Numbered from the stretch's first letter, positions 41,833 through 50,540 are shown. The stretch: DNA of 64,000 nt from an uncultured Oscillospiraceae bacterium (GCA_934591705.1 CAKTPM010000005.1:22776-86775); one strand, 5' to 3'. Program-made: numbers and translations. Notes: generated by a model not told the origin, from the letters alone.

Positions 41833-41875
41833 AAAAAATCCCCGCATGGCGAGCCACGCAGGCGTCGCAATGCGG
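41833..41875 (-). terminator. Expression-platform terminator of the TPP riboswitch
   Basis: CCGCAT and ATGCGG enclose a second small hairpin, followed by GGATTTTTTATT on the minus strand, between the aptamer and the thiT ribosome binding site. Confidence 0.75.
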
Positions 41876-41889
41876 AAACAAAAGCTGTA

Positions 41890-41987
41890 TGATCGCATTC
41901 CTACGCCGGCATTACCCGGATCAGGTGTGAGGGACACAAGCGGCCATTCGCTTGATCTCAGCCGGTATGCACCAGCGCCCCTTGGGT
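41890..41987 (-). promoter_or_regulatory. TPP riboswitch (THI element)
   Basis: The minus strand has the conserved parts in order: GGGGCGC, GGCTGAGAT (41954-41962), then ACCTGATCCGGGTAATGCCG and GCGTAGGAAT. TPP binding should favour the terminator downstream and switch off thiamine uptake. Confidence 0.95.
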
Positions 41988-41996
41988 TGTGACGCT

Positions 41997-42025
41997 ATCT
42001 TAGCATTCTCCCCGCCGCCTGTCAA
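41997..42025 (-). promoter_or_regulatory. Sigma-A type promoter of the TPP riboswitch-thiT transcript
   Basis: TTGACA and TAAGAT on the minus strand with a 17-base spacer, ten bases upstream of the aptamer. Confidence 0.75.
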
Positions 42026-42075
42026 GTACTTTCTGCCGCCGTCCGCCAGTGGCGTACAGTTTTCCTTTTTTCCGG

Positions 42076-42103
42076 TTGCCAAAAGTTTTTCTTGTGTTAT
42101 AAT
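42076..42103 (+). promoter_or_regulatory. Sigma-A type promoter of pncB
   Basis: TTGCCA and a perfect TATAAT with a 16-base spacer, 50 bases before the pncB start. Confidence 0.65.
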
Positions 42104-42152
42104 GGCCCTACGGGATCATCCCGAGAACGACGAGAGTTGAGGAAAACTGCGT

Positions 42153-43610
42153 ATGAAACCCCAGGAAAAGCTGAATATGACCATGCTCTGCGACTTTTAC
42201 GAGCTGACCATGGGCAACGGCTATTTTCAAAACGGTTATAAAGATCGCATCACCTATTTCGATGTATTCTTCCGCAAGGTGCCCGACGGCGGCGGCTTCG
42301 TGATCGCGGCCGGTCTGGAGCAGCTGATCGAATATGTCGAAAACCTGCACTTTGATCAGGCGGACATCGACTACCTGCGCGGGCGCAATCTGTTCTGCGA
42401 GGAGTTTTTGGACTATCTGGCCAACTTCCGCTTCACCGGCGACATCTATGCCATCCCCGAGGGCACGCCCGTGTTCCCCCACGAGCCCCTGGTGGTGGTG
42501 CGCGCCCCGGCTATCGAGGCGCAGCTCATCGAGACCTTCACCCTGCTGACGGTAAACCACCAGAGTCTCATCGCCACCAAGGCCAACCGCATCTGCCGGG
42601 CGGCGGACGGGCGCACGGTGCTGGAGTTCGGCTCCCGCCGGGCCCAGGGCAAGGACGCCGCCATCGTGGGCGCCCGAGCGGCCTATATCGGCGGCTGCCA
42701 CGGCACCGCCTGCACCATCTCCGACGAGCTCTTCGGCGTGCCCGCCGGGGGCACCATGGCCCACGCCTGGGTGCAGATGTTCGACACGGAGTATGAGGCC
42801 TTCAAGACCTATTGCCAGATCTACCCCACCAACGCCGTGCTGCTGGTGGACACCTATAACACGCTCAAGTCCGGCGTGCCCAATGCCATCCGGGCCTTCA
42901 ACGAGGTGCTCAAGCCCCTGGGCATCACCAAGTGCGGCATCCGCCTGGACAGCGGCGACATGGCCTATTTGAGCCAAAAGGCCCGGAAAATGCTGGATGA
43001 TGCCGGCTGGGAGACCTGCCAGATCTCCGTGAGCAATTCCCTGGACGAGTACCTCATCCAGGATCTGCTGCGCCAGGGCGCCAAAATCGATATGTTCGGC
43101 GTGGGCGAGCGGCTCATCACCGCCCGCAGCGAGCCGGTATTCGGCGGCGTCTACAAGCTGACGGCCGTGGAGAAGGACGGCGAGATCATCCCCAAGATCA
43201 AGGTCAGCGAGAATGTGGAGAAGATCACCGTGCCCCACTTCAAGAAGGTCTGGCGCCTCTATGGCCGGGATCACAACAAGGCCATCGCCGACTATCTCAC
43301 CGTCCACGATGAGCAGGTGGATGACAGCCGCGACCTGGAGATCTTTGATCCCAATGCCATTTGGAAGAAGAAAAAGGTCCATGATTTCCGGGCCCGGGAG
43401 CTTTTGGTGCCGGTGTTCTTAAATGGCAAGTGTGTGTATCAAAACCCCTCCCTCCAGGAGATCCGGGAGTACTGCGCCCGGGAGGTGGACACCCTTTGGG
43501 ACGAGGTCAAGCGCTTCGATAACCCCCACCTCTACTATGTGGACCTCTCCGACAAGCTCTGGCGCATCCGTCAGGAGCTGCTGATGAAGTCCCAGGAGCC
43601 GCAGGAGTGA
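42153..43610 (+). CDS. pncB: Nicotinate phosphoribosyltransferase
   Basis: Makes nicotinate mononucleotide from nicotinate and PRPP, for NAD salvage. The 485-residue protein shows LCDFYELTMGNGYF at the N-terminus, EFGSRRAQGKDAAIVGARA (PRPP and substrate-binding region), GGCHGTACTISDELFGVPAGG (here quoted only in outline; the histidine that is phosphorylated lies in GTMAHAWVQMF) and GIRLDSGDMAYLS. GAGG precedes the ATG at about ten bases. It is a single gene between a promoter and a terminator. Confidence 0.95.
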   Translation: MKPQEKLNMTMLCDFYELTMGNGYFQNGYKDRITYFDVFFRKVPDGGGFVIAAGLEQLIEYVENLHFDQADIDYLRGRNLFCEEFLDYLANFRFTGDIYAIPEGTPVFPHEPLVVVRAPAIEAQLIETFTLLTVNHQSLIATKANRICRAADGRTVLEFGSRRAQGKDAAIVGARAAYIGGCHGTACTISDELFGVPAGGTMAHAWVQMFDTEYEAFKTYCQIYPTNAVLLVDTYNTLKSGVPNAIRAFNEVLKPLGITKCGIRLDSGDMAYLSQKARKMLDDAGWETCQISVSNSLDEYLIQDLLRQGAKIDMFGVGERLITARSEPVFGGVYKLTAVEKDGEIIPKIKVSENVEKITVPHFKKVWRLYGRDHNKAIADYLTVHDEQVDDSRDLEIFDPNAIWKKKKVHDFRARELLVPVFLNGKCVYQNPSLQEIREYCAREVDTLWDEVKRFDNPHLYYVDLSDKLWRIRQELLMKSQEPQE

Positions 43611-43616
43611 TATATG

Positions 43617-43656
43617 AAAACACCCTCCGTTTTTCGAAACGGAGGGTGTTTTTTTG
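43617..43656 (+). terminator. Intrinsic terminator after pncB
   Basis: CACCCTCCGTTT and its complement form a 12 bp stem around TTCG, extended by AA/TT and followed by a T run. Confidence 0.9.
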
Positions 43657-43709
43657 CTGCCCGCAGGTGTGCTTGGCGCATTGTAGGGGCGGCATCCCTG
43701 CAAACGCAC

Positions 43710-43746
43710 AATAAAAGAGAGGGTGGCGAGCGCCACCCTCTCTTTT
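43710..43746 (-). terminator. Intrinsic terminator after the CD1247-type gene
   Basis: AAAAGAGAGGGTGGC and its complement form a 15 bp stem around GAGC, just after the stop codon of the minus-strand gene. Confidence 0.85.
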
Positions 43747-43757
43747 CAAAAGCGGAA

Positions 43758-44174
43758 TTACTCCTCTTCGTCCTTGGCGTTGGCCAGATCGGAGAGGTCA
43801 AACTCCAGCCGCGCGCCGCAGTTGGGGCAGATGACCTCACCGTCCTCCAGGACGGACTCGTCGAACACGACCTCCTCCTCGCACTCGGGGCAGGTGGTGA
43901 CGAAGACCTCGCCGTCGTCGTCATCCTCGTCGTCCTCGTCGTCATCCTCCAGGGCGAAGTACACGGTCTCCTCCAGATCGCTGAGATCCTCGCTGACGGC
44001 GTCCAGGCCGTCCTCCACCTCCAGGATCTCCTCCTCTACATCCTTAAACTCCTCGGCCATGGCATCCAGCACATCCACGATGGCCAGCAGCACCTTGCCC
44101 TCCTTGGTCTCGGCGTCCAGCTTCAGACCCTCGGTGAGACCCTTGAGATACGCTACCTTTTCAGAAATTTCCAT
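43758..44174 (-). CDS. CD1247 N-terminal domain protein with zinc ribbon
   Basis: A 138-residue acidic protein of a clostridial family named after Clostridioides difficile CD1247. The helical N-terminus (EKVAYLKGLTEGLKLD) is followed by a run of Asp and Glu at about residues 76-87 and a zinc ribbon with CPECEEE and CPNCGARL. The acidic run and ribbon suggest a partner of RNA polymerase or a nucleic-acid-binding protein, but no function is known. AAGGAG precedes the ATG. A terminator of efp lies upstream. Confidence 0.82.
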   Translation of the reverse strand: MEISEKVAYLKGLTEGLKLDAETKEGKVLLAIVDVLDAMAEEFKDVEEEILEVEDGLDAVSEDLSDLEETVYFALEDDDEDDEDDDDGEVFVTTCPECEEEVVFDESVLEDGEVICPNCGARLEFDLSDLANAKDEEE

Positions 44175-44200
44175 GATCGTTCTCCTTTCAGATATTGATA

Positions 44201-44232
44201 AGGCAAGGAGGGTATTCGCTCCTTGCCTTATG
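44201..44232 (-). terminator. Intrinsic terminator after efp
   Basis: TAAGGCAAGGAG and CTCCTTGCCTTA form a 12 bp stem on the minus strand, just after the efp stop codon. Confidence 0.8.
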
Positions 44233-44242
44233 GGAAAGCATG

Positions 44243-44809
44243 TTACTTGGCGCGGCCCAGATACTCGCCGGTGCGGGTATCGATGGTGATCTTGTCGCCG
44301 ATGTTGATGAACAGGGGCACCTTCACCTCAGCGCCGGTCTCCACGGTGGCGGGCTTGAGGGTGTTGGTGGCGGTGTTGCCGGCCAGGCCCGGCTCGGTCT
44401 CGGTGACCTCCAGGTCCATGAAGTTGGGGCACTCCAGGCCGAACACATTGCCCTTGTAGCTCAGGACCTTGCACTCGGTGTTCTCGGTGATGAACTTGAA
44501 GCCGTCAGGCAGCAGGTCCTTGCCCAGAGGCACCATGTCGAAGGTCTCGGAATCCATGAAGTAGTAGAGGTCGCCGTCCACATAGCTGAAGCTCATGTCC
44601 TTGCGGTCGATGAAGGCCTCCTCGAACTTGGCGGTGGGGTTGAAGGAAGTCTCGGTCACGCCGCCGGTGACGATGTTCTTCATCTTGGTGCGGACAAAGG
44701 CCGCGCCCTTGCCGGGCTTCACATGCTGGAACTCCACGACCTGCATGATCTTGCCCTCGTACTCAAAGGTCTTGCCGTTGCGGAAATCGCCGGCGGTAAT
44801 AGTTGCCAT
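44243..44809 (-). CDS. efp: Translation elongation factor P
   Basis: Binds between the P and E sites and rescues ribosomes stalled at polyproline. The 188-residue protein has three beta-barrel domains; the loop HVKPGKGAAFVRTK carries the lysine that is the modification site in the family. The C-terminal IDTRTGEYLGRA is the usual end. AGGAGG precedes the ATG. A separate promoter lies between pepP and efp. Confidence 0.96.
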   Translation of the reverse strand: MATITAGDFRNGKTFEYEGKIMQVVEFQHVKPGKGAAFVRTKMKNIVTGGVTETSFNPTAKFEEAFIDRKDMSFSYVDGDLYYFMDSETFDMVPLGKDLLPDGFKFITENTECKVLSYKGNVFGLECPNFMDLEVTETEPGLAGNTATNTLKPATVETGAEVKVPLFINIGDKITIDTRTGEYLGRAK

Positions 44810-44885
44810 ATCTATGTCCTCCTATAAATGAGGGAACATAGCGATTCCCTCGAATTGAAATACACGGTCGCAGTCGACCGCATAC

Positions 44886-44914
44886 ATTTTACACGATGCA
44901 CGCCGGTTTGGCAA
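44886..44914 (-). promoter_or_regulatory. Sigma-A type promoter of efp
   Basis: TTGCCA and TAAAAT on the minus strand with a 17-base spacer, 75 bases upstream of efp, between pepP and efp. Confidence 0.7.
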
Positions 44915-44934
44915 GTGCTTTGTGCAAAAAACTG

Positions 44935-45993
44935 TTACAATATCAAAAGTTCCTTACCCGCCAGGGTGATATCCCGGCAGCCCTCCGGCTCCAGCACCAG
45001 CACATCCTCGATGCGCACGCCGAAGCGCCCCGGCAGATAGATGCCCGGCTCGGCGGAGATCACCGCGCCGGCGGGCATGGGCTTGTCGTTGCCCGGGGCG
45101 GCATTGGGGCTCTCGTGGATCTCGATGCCCACGCTGTGGCCGAAGCCGTGGCCGAAATAGGCCCCGTAGCCGGCATCCTCGATGACCTTCTGGGCCGCGC
45201 CGTGAATGGCCGCGCCGGTGACGCCCGCTTTGGCGGCGGCGATACCCGCCTGCTGGGCCCGGAGCACCGTGTCATAGACCCGGGCCATCTCCTCCGTGGG
45301 CTGTCCGAGGCAGACCGTACGGGTCATGTCCGAGCAGTAGCCGCCGCAGACGCAGCCGAAGTCCATGGTGATGAACTCGCCCCGGCGCAGGGTCCTTGCC
45401 GTGGGCACCGCATGGGGCATGGAGCCGTTGGGACCCGAGGCCACGATGGGGTCAAAGGACATCCGCCGGGCGCCCAGGGAGAGCATGTGGTACTGGAGCC
45501 GTGCGGCGATCTCCTGCTCGGAGACCCCCTCCCGCAGCTCCGGCAGGATCCGCTCCAGGGCCCCCTCGGCAATGCGCTGGGCGGCTATGAGGGTCTCGAG
45601 CTCCTCCGGGTCCTTGACGGCCCGCAGCTCGTGCAGGAGGGCGGAGGCGCCGGGCACCAGCCGGCAGGGGAGCTTTTCCTCATACTGGGCCAGGGCCGCC
45701 ACGGTCATGGCGTCCTCCTCCACGGCCACGGTGCGCTCCCCCTCCCCCAGGATCTCCCGGATCCAGATGCTCAGGGGCCGGCTGCGGCTCACCTCCTCCA
45801 CTCGGGCGGTACGGACGGCCTTCTCCGCCGCCTCGGTATAGCGGGAGTCCGTGAAATACCAGGCCCCCTCCCGGGTGATGAGGGCGGCGCCCTCTCCTAA
45901 GAAGCCCACAGCATAAAAGCAGTTTGCCTCCGAGGTCAGCAGCAGGGCGTCAAAATCGCCCAAGCGGGCGGTGATCTGCGTGATATGCTCCAT
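44935..45993 (-). CDS. pepP: Xaa-Pro aminopeptidase, M24 family
   Basis: Metallopeptidase that removes an N-terminal residue before proline. The 352-residue protein has an N-terminal creatinase-type domain and a pita-bread C-terminal domain with the metal ligands in ITMDFGCVCGGYCSDMTRTV (two Asp), FGHGFGHSVGIEIHE (His), SAEPGIYLPG (Glu) and VRIEDVLVL (Glu). The order pepP-efp is common in Firmicutes. The start follows the yqeG stop by one base. Confidence 0.93.
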   Translation of the reverse strand: MEHITQITARLGDFDALLLTSEANCFYAVGFLGEGAALITREGAWYFTDSRYTEAAEKAVRTARVEEVSRSRPLSIWIREILGEGERTVAVEEDAMTVAALAQYEEKLPCRLVPGASALLHELRAVKDPEELETLIAAQRIAEGALERILPELREGVSEQEIAARLQYHMLSLGARRMSFDPIVASGPNGSMPHAVPTARTLRRGEFITMDFGCVCGGYCSDMTRTVCLGQPTEEMARVYDTVLRAQQAGIAAAKAGVTGAAIHGAAQKVIEDAGYGAYFGHGFGHSVGIEIHESPNAAPGNDKPMPAGAVISAEPGIYLPGRFGVRIEDVLVLEPEGCRDITLAGKELLIL

Positions 45994-45994
45994 C

Positions 45995-46492
45995 TTATTT
46001 CTCCCTTCTCAGTGCCTTAAACGGTTTTTGCAGCAGGTGCAGCACATGGTTCCAGGCCCCCACCGGCCCGCCCAGCGGCTCCACCATCCATGCCCGGCAG
46101 CCGCTGAGGTTGGCCCCCAGCATATCCGTCAGGAGCTTATCCCCCAGCATGACGGTCTCTGCCGGGGCGGCATTCGCCTCCGCCATGGCCCGGCGGTACG
46201 CCGCCGGCCTCGGCTTGTGGGCGTGGCCGATGTAGCGGATGCCCAGGTCCCGGCAGAAGGTCTCCACCCGGCGGGTGCTGCGGTTGTTGCTGAGGATCAT
46301 CACCGTGATGCCCGCCGCCTCCAGGGCCTCCAGCCAGCCGCGCACCGCCTCATCGGGCCGATGGACGGACTTGGGTGCCAGGGTATAATCCAGGTCGCAC
46401 AGCACAAGGCGCACCCCCTCCCGGGCCAGGAGCTGGGGCGTGATCTGCGTGTAGCGGGCATAGAGCCGGTCCGGCCGCAGGGAAAATCGCAT
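45995..46492 (-). CDS. YqeG family HAD-type phosphatase
   Basis: A 165-residue HAD IIIA phosphatase. Motif I is LCDLDYTLAP (nucleophile Asp), motif II is MILSNN, and motif III/IV is VMLGDKLLTDMLGANLSG. In B. subtilis yqeG sits with yqeH and the shikimate gene aroE; here it precedes pepP. Substrate unknown. Confidence 0.88.
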   Translation of the reverse strand: MRFSLRPDRLYARYTQITPQLLAREGVRLVLCDLDYTLAPKSVHRPDEAVRGWLEALEAAGITVMILSNNRSTRRVETFCRDLGIRYIGHAHKPRPAAYRRAMAEANAAPAETVMLGDKLLTDMLGANLSGCRAWMVEPLGGPVGAWNHVLHLLQKPFKALRREK

Positions 46493-46563
46493 AGGTGGGG
46501 TCTCCTTTTCATAAGCTGATGTAAGTATAGCATTTCTGCGGGCAAAAACAAGGGGGTATGTGC

Positions 46564-47280
46564 ATGGAGCTTTTCGCCGCGCTGCTGCCGGGCACCGTGC
46601 CGCCGGAGGGCTGCACGCCGGTGTGGGCCGCCTGCTGCACCGGCAAGCGGCTGGGGCGGTGGGTCCCGCCGCCCCAGGGCGGCTATCTGATGGTGCTCTC
46701 CGGCAGCGCCGTGCAGGAGCCGGGAGTGGTGGCCCGGGACATCCTGCGGCTGTGCCTTGCCGGCGGCGCCGCGGGACTCATCGCGGACTTCGCCCCGGGC
46801 CGCAGCGACCTGACACAGGTGGCGGCCCAGCTGGTCCCCCTGTGCCGCAGCTATCACCTTCCCCTCACTCTGCCGGAGCAGTATGCCGCTGCCGGCGGCG
46901 AGCGGGTGCTGGTGAACGCCACGGTGGCCGGCGGCAGCTTCCGGGAGCGGCTGCGGCAGGCGGTCAGCCGCTATGGCCGGGAGCGGGTCATGCTGGACTT
47001 GGAGCGCACCTGCCGGGAGTATCCCCTGCCCTGCGTGCAGACGGCGGGACGGTTTTTAGACCCCGCCGCCTTCGGCCGTCTCCGGCAGAGCTGTCCCTCC
47101 TACTACTCCCCGGAGCTGTGCGGCCGCTACTTCACCTATCGCCGGGGCAGTGAGAGCCGGTATGTGCTCTTTGATGACCGGGAGACTCTGCGGCAGAAGC
47201 TTGCCGTGGCCCGGGAGGAGGGCATCGAGAGCACCCTGGCGGTCTATGAGGAGGTAAAGGATCTCTGGCCGCTGGAGTAG
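46564..47280 (+). CDS. Hypothetical protein, 238 residues
   Basis: A soluble-looking protein I do not recognise. The pattern RDILRLCLAGGAAGLIADF, LPLTLPEQYAAAGGERVLV and ERVMLDLERTC resembles alternating strands and helices of a TIM barrel as in the glycosidase-like proteins near spore genes, but no catalytic motif is certain. The ATG at 46564 has AAGGGGG seven bases upstream; an ATG two codons earlier is poorer. It is a single gene, divergent from yqeG and ending at a terminator. Confidence 0.7.
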   Translation: MELFAALLPGTVPPEGCTPVWAACCTGKRLGRWVPPPQGGYLMVLSGSAVQEPGVVARDILRLCLAGGAAGLIADFAPGRSDLTQVAAQLVPLCRSYHLPLTLPEQYAAAGGERVLVNATVAGGSFRERLRQAVSRYGRERVMLDLERTCREYPLPCVQTAGRFLDPAAFGRLRQSCPSYYSPELCGRYFTYRRGSESRYVLFDDRETLRQKLAVAREEGIESTLAVYEEVKDLWPLE

Positions 47281-47307
47281 CGGCGGCCTATCCCACCCCT
47301 GCAGACA

Positions 47308-47341
47308 AAAAAAACACCTGAACTCCCGTTCAGGTGTTTTT
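47308..47341. terminator. Bidirectional terminator between the hypothetical gene and rpsU
   Basis: AAAACACCTGAAC and its complement around TCCC, with A and T runs on both sides, between convergent genes. Confidence 0.88.
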
Positions 47342-47347
47342 TGCAGA

Positions 47348-47533
47348 TCAATAGAAACGCTTATTGCGATTCTTGCGGGCTGCCTCAGACTTCTTGCGGC
47401 GGCGCACGCTGGGGCTTTCATAGCACTCGCGGCGGCGAACCTCGGCCACGATGCCGGCCTTGGCGCAGCTTCTCTTGAAACGCTTCAGAGCGCTGTCCAG
47501 GGACTCGCCTTCCTTGACATGTACTTCGGACAT
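47348..47533 (-). CDS. rpsU: 30S ribosomal protein S21
   Basis: A 61-residue basic ribosomal protein. It shows the family pattern SEVHVKEGESLDSALKRFKR and a basic C-terminal tail (RRRKKSEAARKNRNKR). A promoter about 80 bases upstream and a leader with a small inverted repeat precede it. Confidence 0.95.
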   Translation of the reverse strand: MSEVHVKEGESLDSALKRFKRSCAKAGIVAEVRRRECYESPSVRRRKKSEAARKNRNKRFY

Positions 47534-47615
47534 CTATTGTTTCCCTCCCTCCGATATACCCCGGTTAGCTCCTGGGGTACTCTTGGAAGCCATAAATCAT
47601 GACTTAACAGGTGAT

Positions 47616-47644
47616 ATTATACGCAACGGCACCTAATCTGTCAA
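47616..47644 (-). promoter_or_regulatory. Sigma-A type promoter of rpsU
   Basis: TTGACA and TATAAT on the minus strand with a 17-base spacer, both hexamers perfect. The leader contains a small inverted repeat, TACCCCGG/CCTGGGGTA (47557-47579). Confidence 0.8.
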
Positions 47645-47673
47645 GGAGTTTTTTCGCATTTTTTCGCAATATC

Positions 47674-50184
47674 TCACTTAGCGGGCTTGACAATGAGGTT
47701 CACCAGCTTGTTCTTCACCAAAATGGTCTTGACCACGCTCATGCCCTCCAGGGCCTTCTTGACCCGCTCGTTCTCCATGGCGGCGGCCACCACCGCGGCC
47801 TCCTCGGAGTCGGTGGGCATCACGACGGTGCCCCGGAGCTTGCCGTTGACCTGCACGGCCATCTCCACCGCGGCATCCACGGTCTTGGCGGCGTCGTACA
47901 CCGGCCAAGGCATCTGCATGGCCATCTTGCCGTACTTGGCGGCAAAGCCCAGCTGCTCCCACATCTCCTCCACGATATGGGGGACGAAGGGGCTCAGCAG
48001 AAGCAGCAGCTGCTCCAGGTCGCCCTTGGTGAGGCCCTTGGCATAGAAGTCGTTCACCAGAGACATCATGGCGGCGATGGCGGTATTGAGCTTCAGCTCC
48101 TCGATGTCGTCGCTGACCTTCTTGATGGTCTTGTGAATGGCGGCCATGTTTCCCTCGGAGATATTCTCCTCCGGCTGTGCCATATCCATCAGCTTCCACA
48201 CGCGGTCCAGGAAGCGCTTGGAGCCCTTGACGGCCTCATCGGACCAGGAGGCGGTCTTTTCAAAGTCGCCGATGAACATGATGTAAAGGCGCATGGTGTC
48301 GGCGCCGTAGGCCTTGATGACATCGTCGGGGTTCACCACATTGCCCAGGGACTTGGACATTTTCACCGCGGGGCGCTCGGCCTGTGCGCCGTATTTCTCC
48401 CGGAGGGCCTGCTTCTCCTCCTCGGTGGCGGCATTGCCCACATAGTGGGGGTTCTTGCCCAGGATCATGCCGTGGCTGGTGCGCTTGGCATAGGGCTCCG
48501 GGGTGTGGACCACGCCGATATCATAGAGGAACTTGTGCCAGAAGCGGCTGTAGAGAAGGTGGAGGGTGGTGTGCTCCATGCCGCCGTTGTACCAGTCCAC
48601 GGGGCCCCAGTATTCCTCGGCCTCCTTGGAGACCAGCTCCTTGTCGTTGTGGGGATCCATATACCGCAGGAAGTACCAGCTGGAGCCGGCCCACTGGGGC
48701 ATGGTGTCGGTTTCGCGCTTGGCGGGGCCGCCGCAGCAGGGGCAGGTGGTGTTGACCCAGTCGGTCATCTTGCTCAGGGGGCTCTCGCCGTCGTCGGTGG
48801 GCTCATAGCTCTCCACCTGGGGCAGCACCAGGGGCAGCTCGCTCTCGGGGATGGGCACCCAGCCGCACTTGGGGCAGTTCACCAGGGGGATGGGCTCACC
48901 CCAGTAGCGCTGGCGGGAGAAGACCCAGTCACGGAGCTTGAAGTTCACCTTCTCCTTGCCGAAGCCCTGCTCCACGGCGTATTTCTTCATGGCGGGGATG
49001 GCCTCCTTCACGGTCATGCCGTTGAGGAAGCCGGAGTTTACCATGATGGCCTTGTCGTCCTTGGCCACAAAGGCCTCCTTGGTGACATCGCCGCCGGAGA
49101 CCACCTCCACGATGGGCAGGCCGAACTTGGTGGCGAAGTCCCAGTCGCGCTGGTCGTGGCCGGGCACGCCCATGACGATACCGGTGCCGTAGCCCATGAG
49201 GACATAGTCGGAGACGAACATGGGCAGCGCCGTGTGGGTCACGGGGTTCATGACCTCGATGCCGTCGATGCGCACGCCGGTCTTGTCCTTGTTGAGCTCG
49301 CCGCGCTCAAAATCGCTCTTGCGGGCGGCGGCCTCCTGATAGGCGGCCACCTCGTCCCAGTTGCGGATGAGGGGCTGCCACTTCTTCAGCAGGGGGTGCT
49401 CCGGGGAGATGACCACATAGGTGGTGCCGAAGAGGGTGTCGGCCCGGGTGGTGTAAACGGTGATGTCGTCCTCGGTGTTGGTCTTGAAGGTCAGCTCCGT
49501 ACCGGTAGAGCGGCCGATCCAGTTGCGCTGCTGGGTCTTGACGCGCTCCACAAAGTCCACGGTGTCCAGATCGTCGATGAGGCGGTCGGCATACTTGGTG
49601 ATGCCCAGCATCCACTGGCTCTTTTCCTTGCGGATGACCTCGCTGCCGCAGCGCTCACAAACGCCCTCCACCACTTCCTCGTTGGCCAGCACGCACTTGC
49701 AGCTGGTGCACCAGTTCACGGGCATGGTGGCCTTGTAGGCAAGGCCGTGCTTAAAGAGCTGCAGAAAGATCCACTGGGTCCACTTATAATACTGGGGGTC
49801 GGTGGTGTCCACGCAGCGGTCCCAGTCGAAGCCGTAGCCCAGCATCTTCAGCTGGCGGGTAAAGTTCTTGATGTTCTCCTTGGTGACGATGGAGGGATGG
49901 ATGTGGTTTTTGATGGCGAAGTTCTCCGTGGGCAGGCCGAAGGCGTCATAGCCGATGGGGAAGAGAACATTATAGCCCTCCATGCGCTTTTTCCGGGTGA
50001 CGATGTCGATGGCTGTAAAGGGCCGGGGATGGCCTACATGGAGGCCCGCCGCGCTGGGGTACGGGAACTCGATGAGCCCGTAAAACTTCTTGCGGGTCTT
50101 GTCGCCGGTGACGGCGGCGTAGGGCTTGGTTTTTTCCCAGTTGTCCTGCCATTTCTTCTCAATGGCCGCAAAATCGTAATGCAT
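47674..50184 (-). CDS. leuS: Leucyl-tRNA synthetase
   Basis: Charges tRNA-Leu. The 836-residue class I synthetase has the HIGH-type motif EFPYPSAAGLHVGHPRPF, a zinc motif (WCTSCKCVLANEEVVEGVC and ERCGS), the CP1 editing domain inserted between them and the active site (LFGTTYVVISPEHPLL), and KMSKS in AVKMSKSLGNVV. The C-terminal domain ends in LVKNKLVNLIV. A T-box leader precedes the gene. Confidence 0.97.
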   Translation of the reverse strand: MHYDFAAIEKKWQDNWEKTKPYAAVTGDKTRKKFYGLIEFPYPSAAGLHVGHPRPFTAIDIVTRKKRMEGYNVLFPIGYDAFGLPTENFAIKNHIHPSIVTKENIKNFTRQLKMLGYGFDWDRCVDTTDPQYYKWTQWIFLQLFKHGLAYKATMPVNWCTSCKCVLANEEVVEGVCERCGSEVIRKEKSQWMLGITKYADRLIDDLDTVDFVERVKTQQRNWIGRSTGTELTFKTNTEDDITVYTTRADTLFGTTYVVISPEHPLLKKWQPLIRNWDEVAAYQEAAARKSDFERGELNKDKTGVRIDGIEVMNPVTHTALPMFVSDYVLMGYGTGIVMGVPGHDQRDWDFATKFGLPIVEVVSGGDVTKEAFVAKDDKAIMVNSGFLNGMTVKEAIPAMKKYAVEQGFGKEKVNFKLRDWVFSRQRYWGEPIPLVNCPKCGWVPIPESELPLVLPQVESYEPTDDGESPLSKMTDWVNTTCPCCGGPAKRETDTMPQWAGSSWYFLRYMDPHNDKELVSKEAEEYWGPVDWYNGGMEHTTLHLLYSRFWHKFLYDIGVVHTPEPYAKRTSHGMILGKNPHYVGNAATEEEKQALREKYGAQAERPAVKMSKSLGNVVNPDDVIKAYGADTMRLYIMFIGDFEKTASWSDEAVKGSKRFLDRVWKLMDMAQPEENISEGNMAAIHKTIKKVSDDIEELKLNTAIAAMMSLVNDFYAKGLTKGDLEQLLLLLSPFVPHIVEEMWEQLGFAAKYGKMAMQMPWPVYDAAKTVDAAVEMAVQVNGKLRGTVVMPTDSEEAAVVAAAMENERVKKALEGMSVVKTILVKNKLVNLIVKPAK

Positions 50185-50221
50185 ACTTTGACTCCTTCTA
50201 TCGTAAGTATTGTTATGGCAA

Positions 50222-50488
50222 ATAAAAAGCCCCCGACCGAGAAACTCGGTCAGGGGCGTTGAAAAAACGCGGTACCACCCTGCTTCTGCCGCGTCTTCCG
50301 GCGCGGCACTCGCCTCCCCTCTTTGGCGAGGGGATCATCCGATAACGGCGGACAGCCGTCCCGCCCTGTTCAGACGGAAAGCTCCGGGGCCAGTATAGCG
50401 GGGCGCCTCCACCGGCTCGCACCAAGCGCCGGCTCTCTTGGGGCAGGACTGCTCCGCCTTTTTCCCTTCTATGCCTTTGAAAACGATT
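50222..50488 (-). promoter_or_regulatory. T-box riboswitch of leuS, specifier CTG (leucine)
   Basis: The minus strand has the T-box AGGGTGGTACCGCG (50268-50281) and a terminator hairpin CCCCTGACCGAG/CTCGGTCGGGG with CTTTTT (50223-50257). AGAGAG of stem I is present. The likely specifier is CTG at 50391-50393, in the context ATACTGGCCCCGGAGC, which aligns with the GTC context of the valS leader. Confidence 0.9.
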
Positions 50489-50494
50489 GTGTTG

Positions 50495-50523
50495 ATTTTA
50501 CTCGCTATTATTCTGTTTGTCAA
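50495..50523 (-). promoter_or_regulatory. Sigma-A type promoter of the leuS T-box leader
   Basis: TTGACA and TAAAAT on the minus strand with a 17-base spacer. Confidence 0.8.
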
Positions 50524-50540
50524 GCAAAAGGAGTGCAAGT

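Noticed and set aside
43675..43709. Dispersed repeat of the GTAGGGGCGGC type seen in gut clostridia
   Set aside because: A single short occurrence (near 43684) between two terminators; no second copy in the window to support it.
47611..50262. An 883-codon open frame opposite leuS
   Set aside because: Same reason: it mirrors the reading frame of leuS in a GC-rich genome and resembles no protein family.
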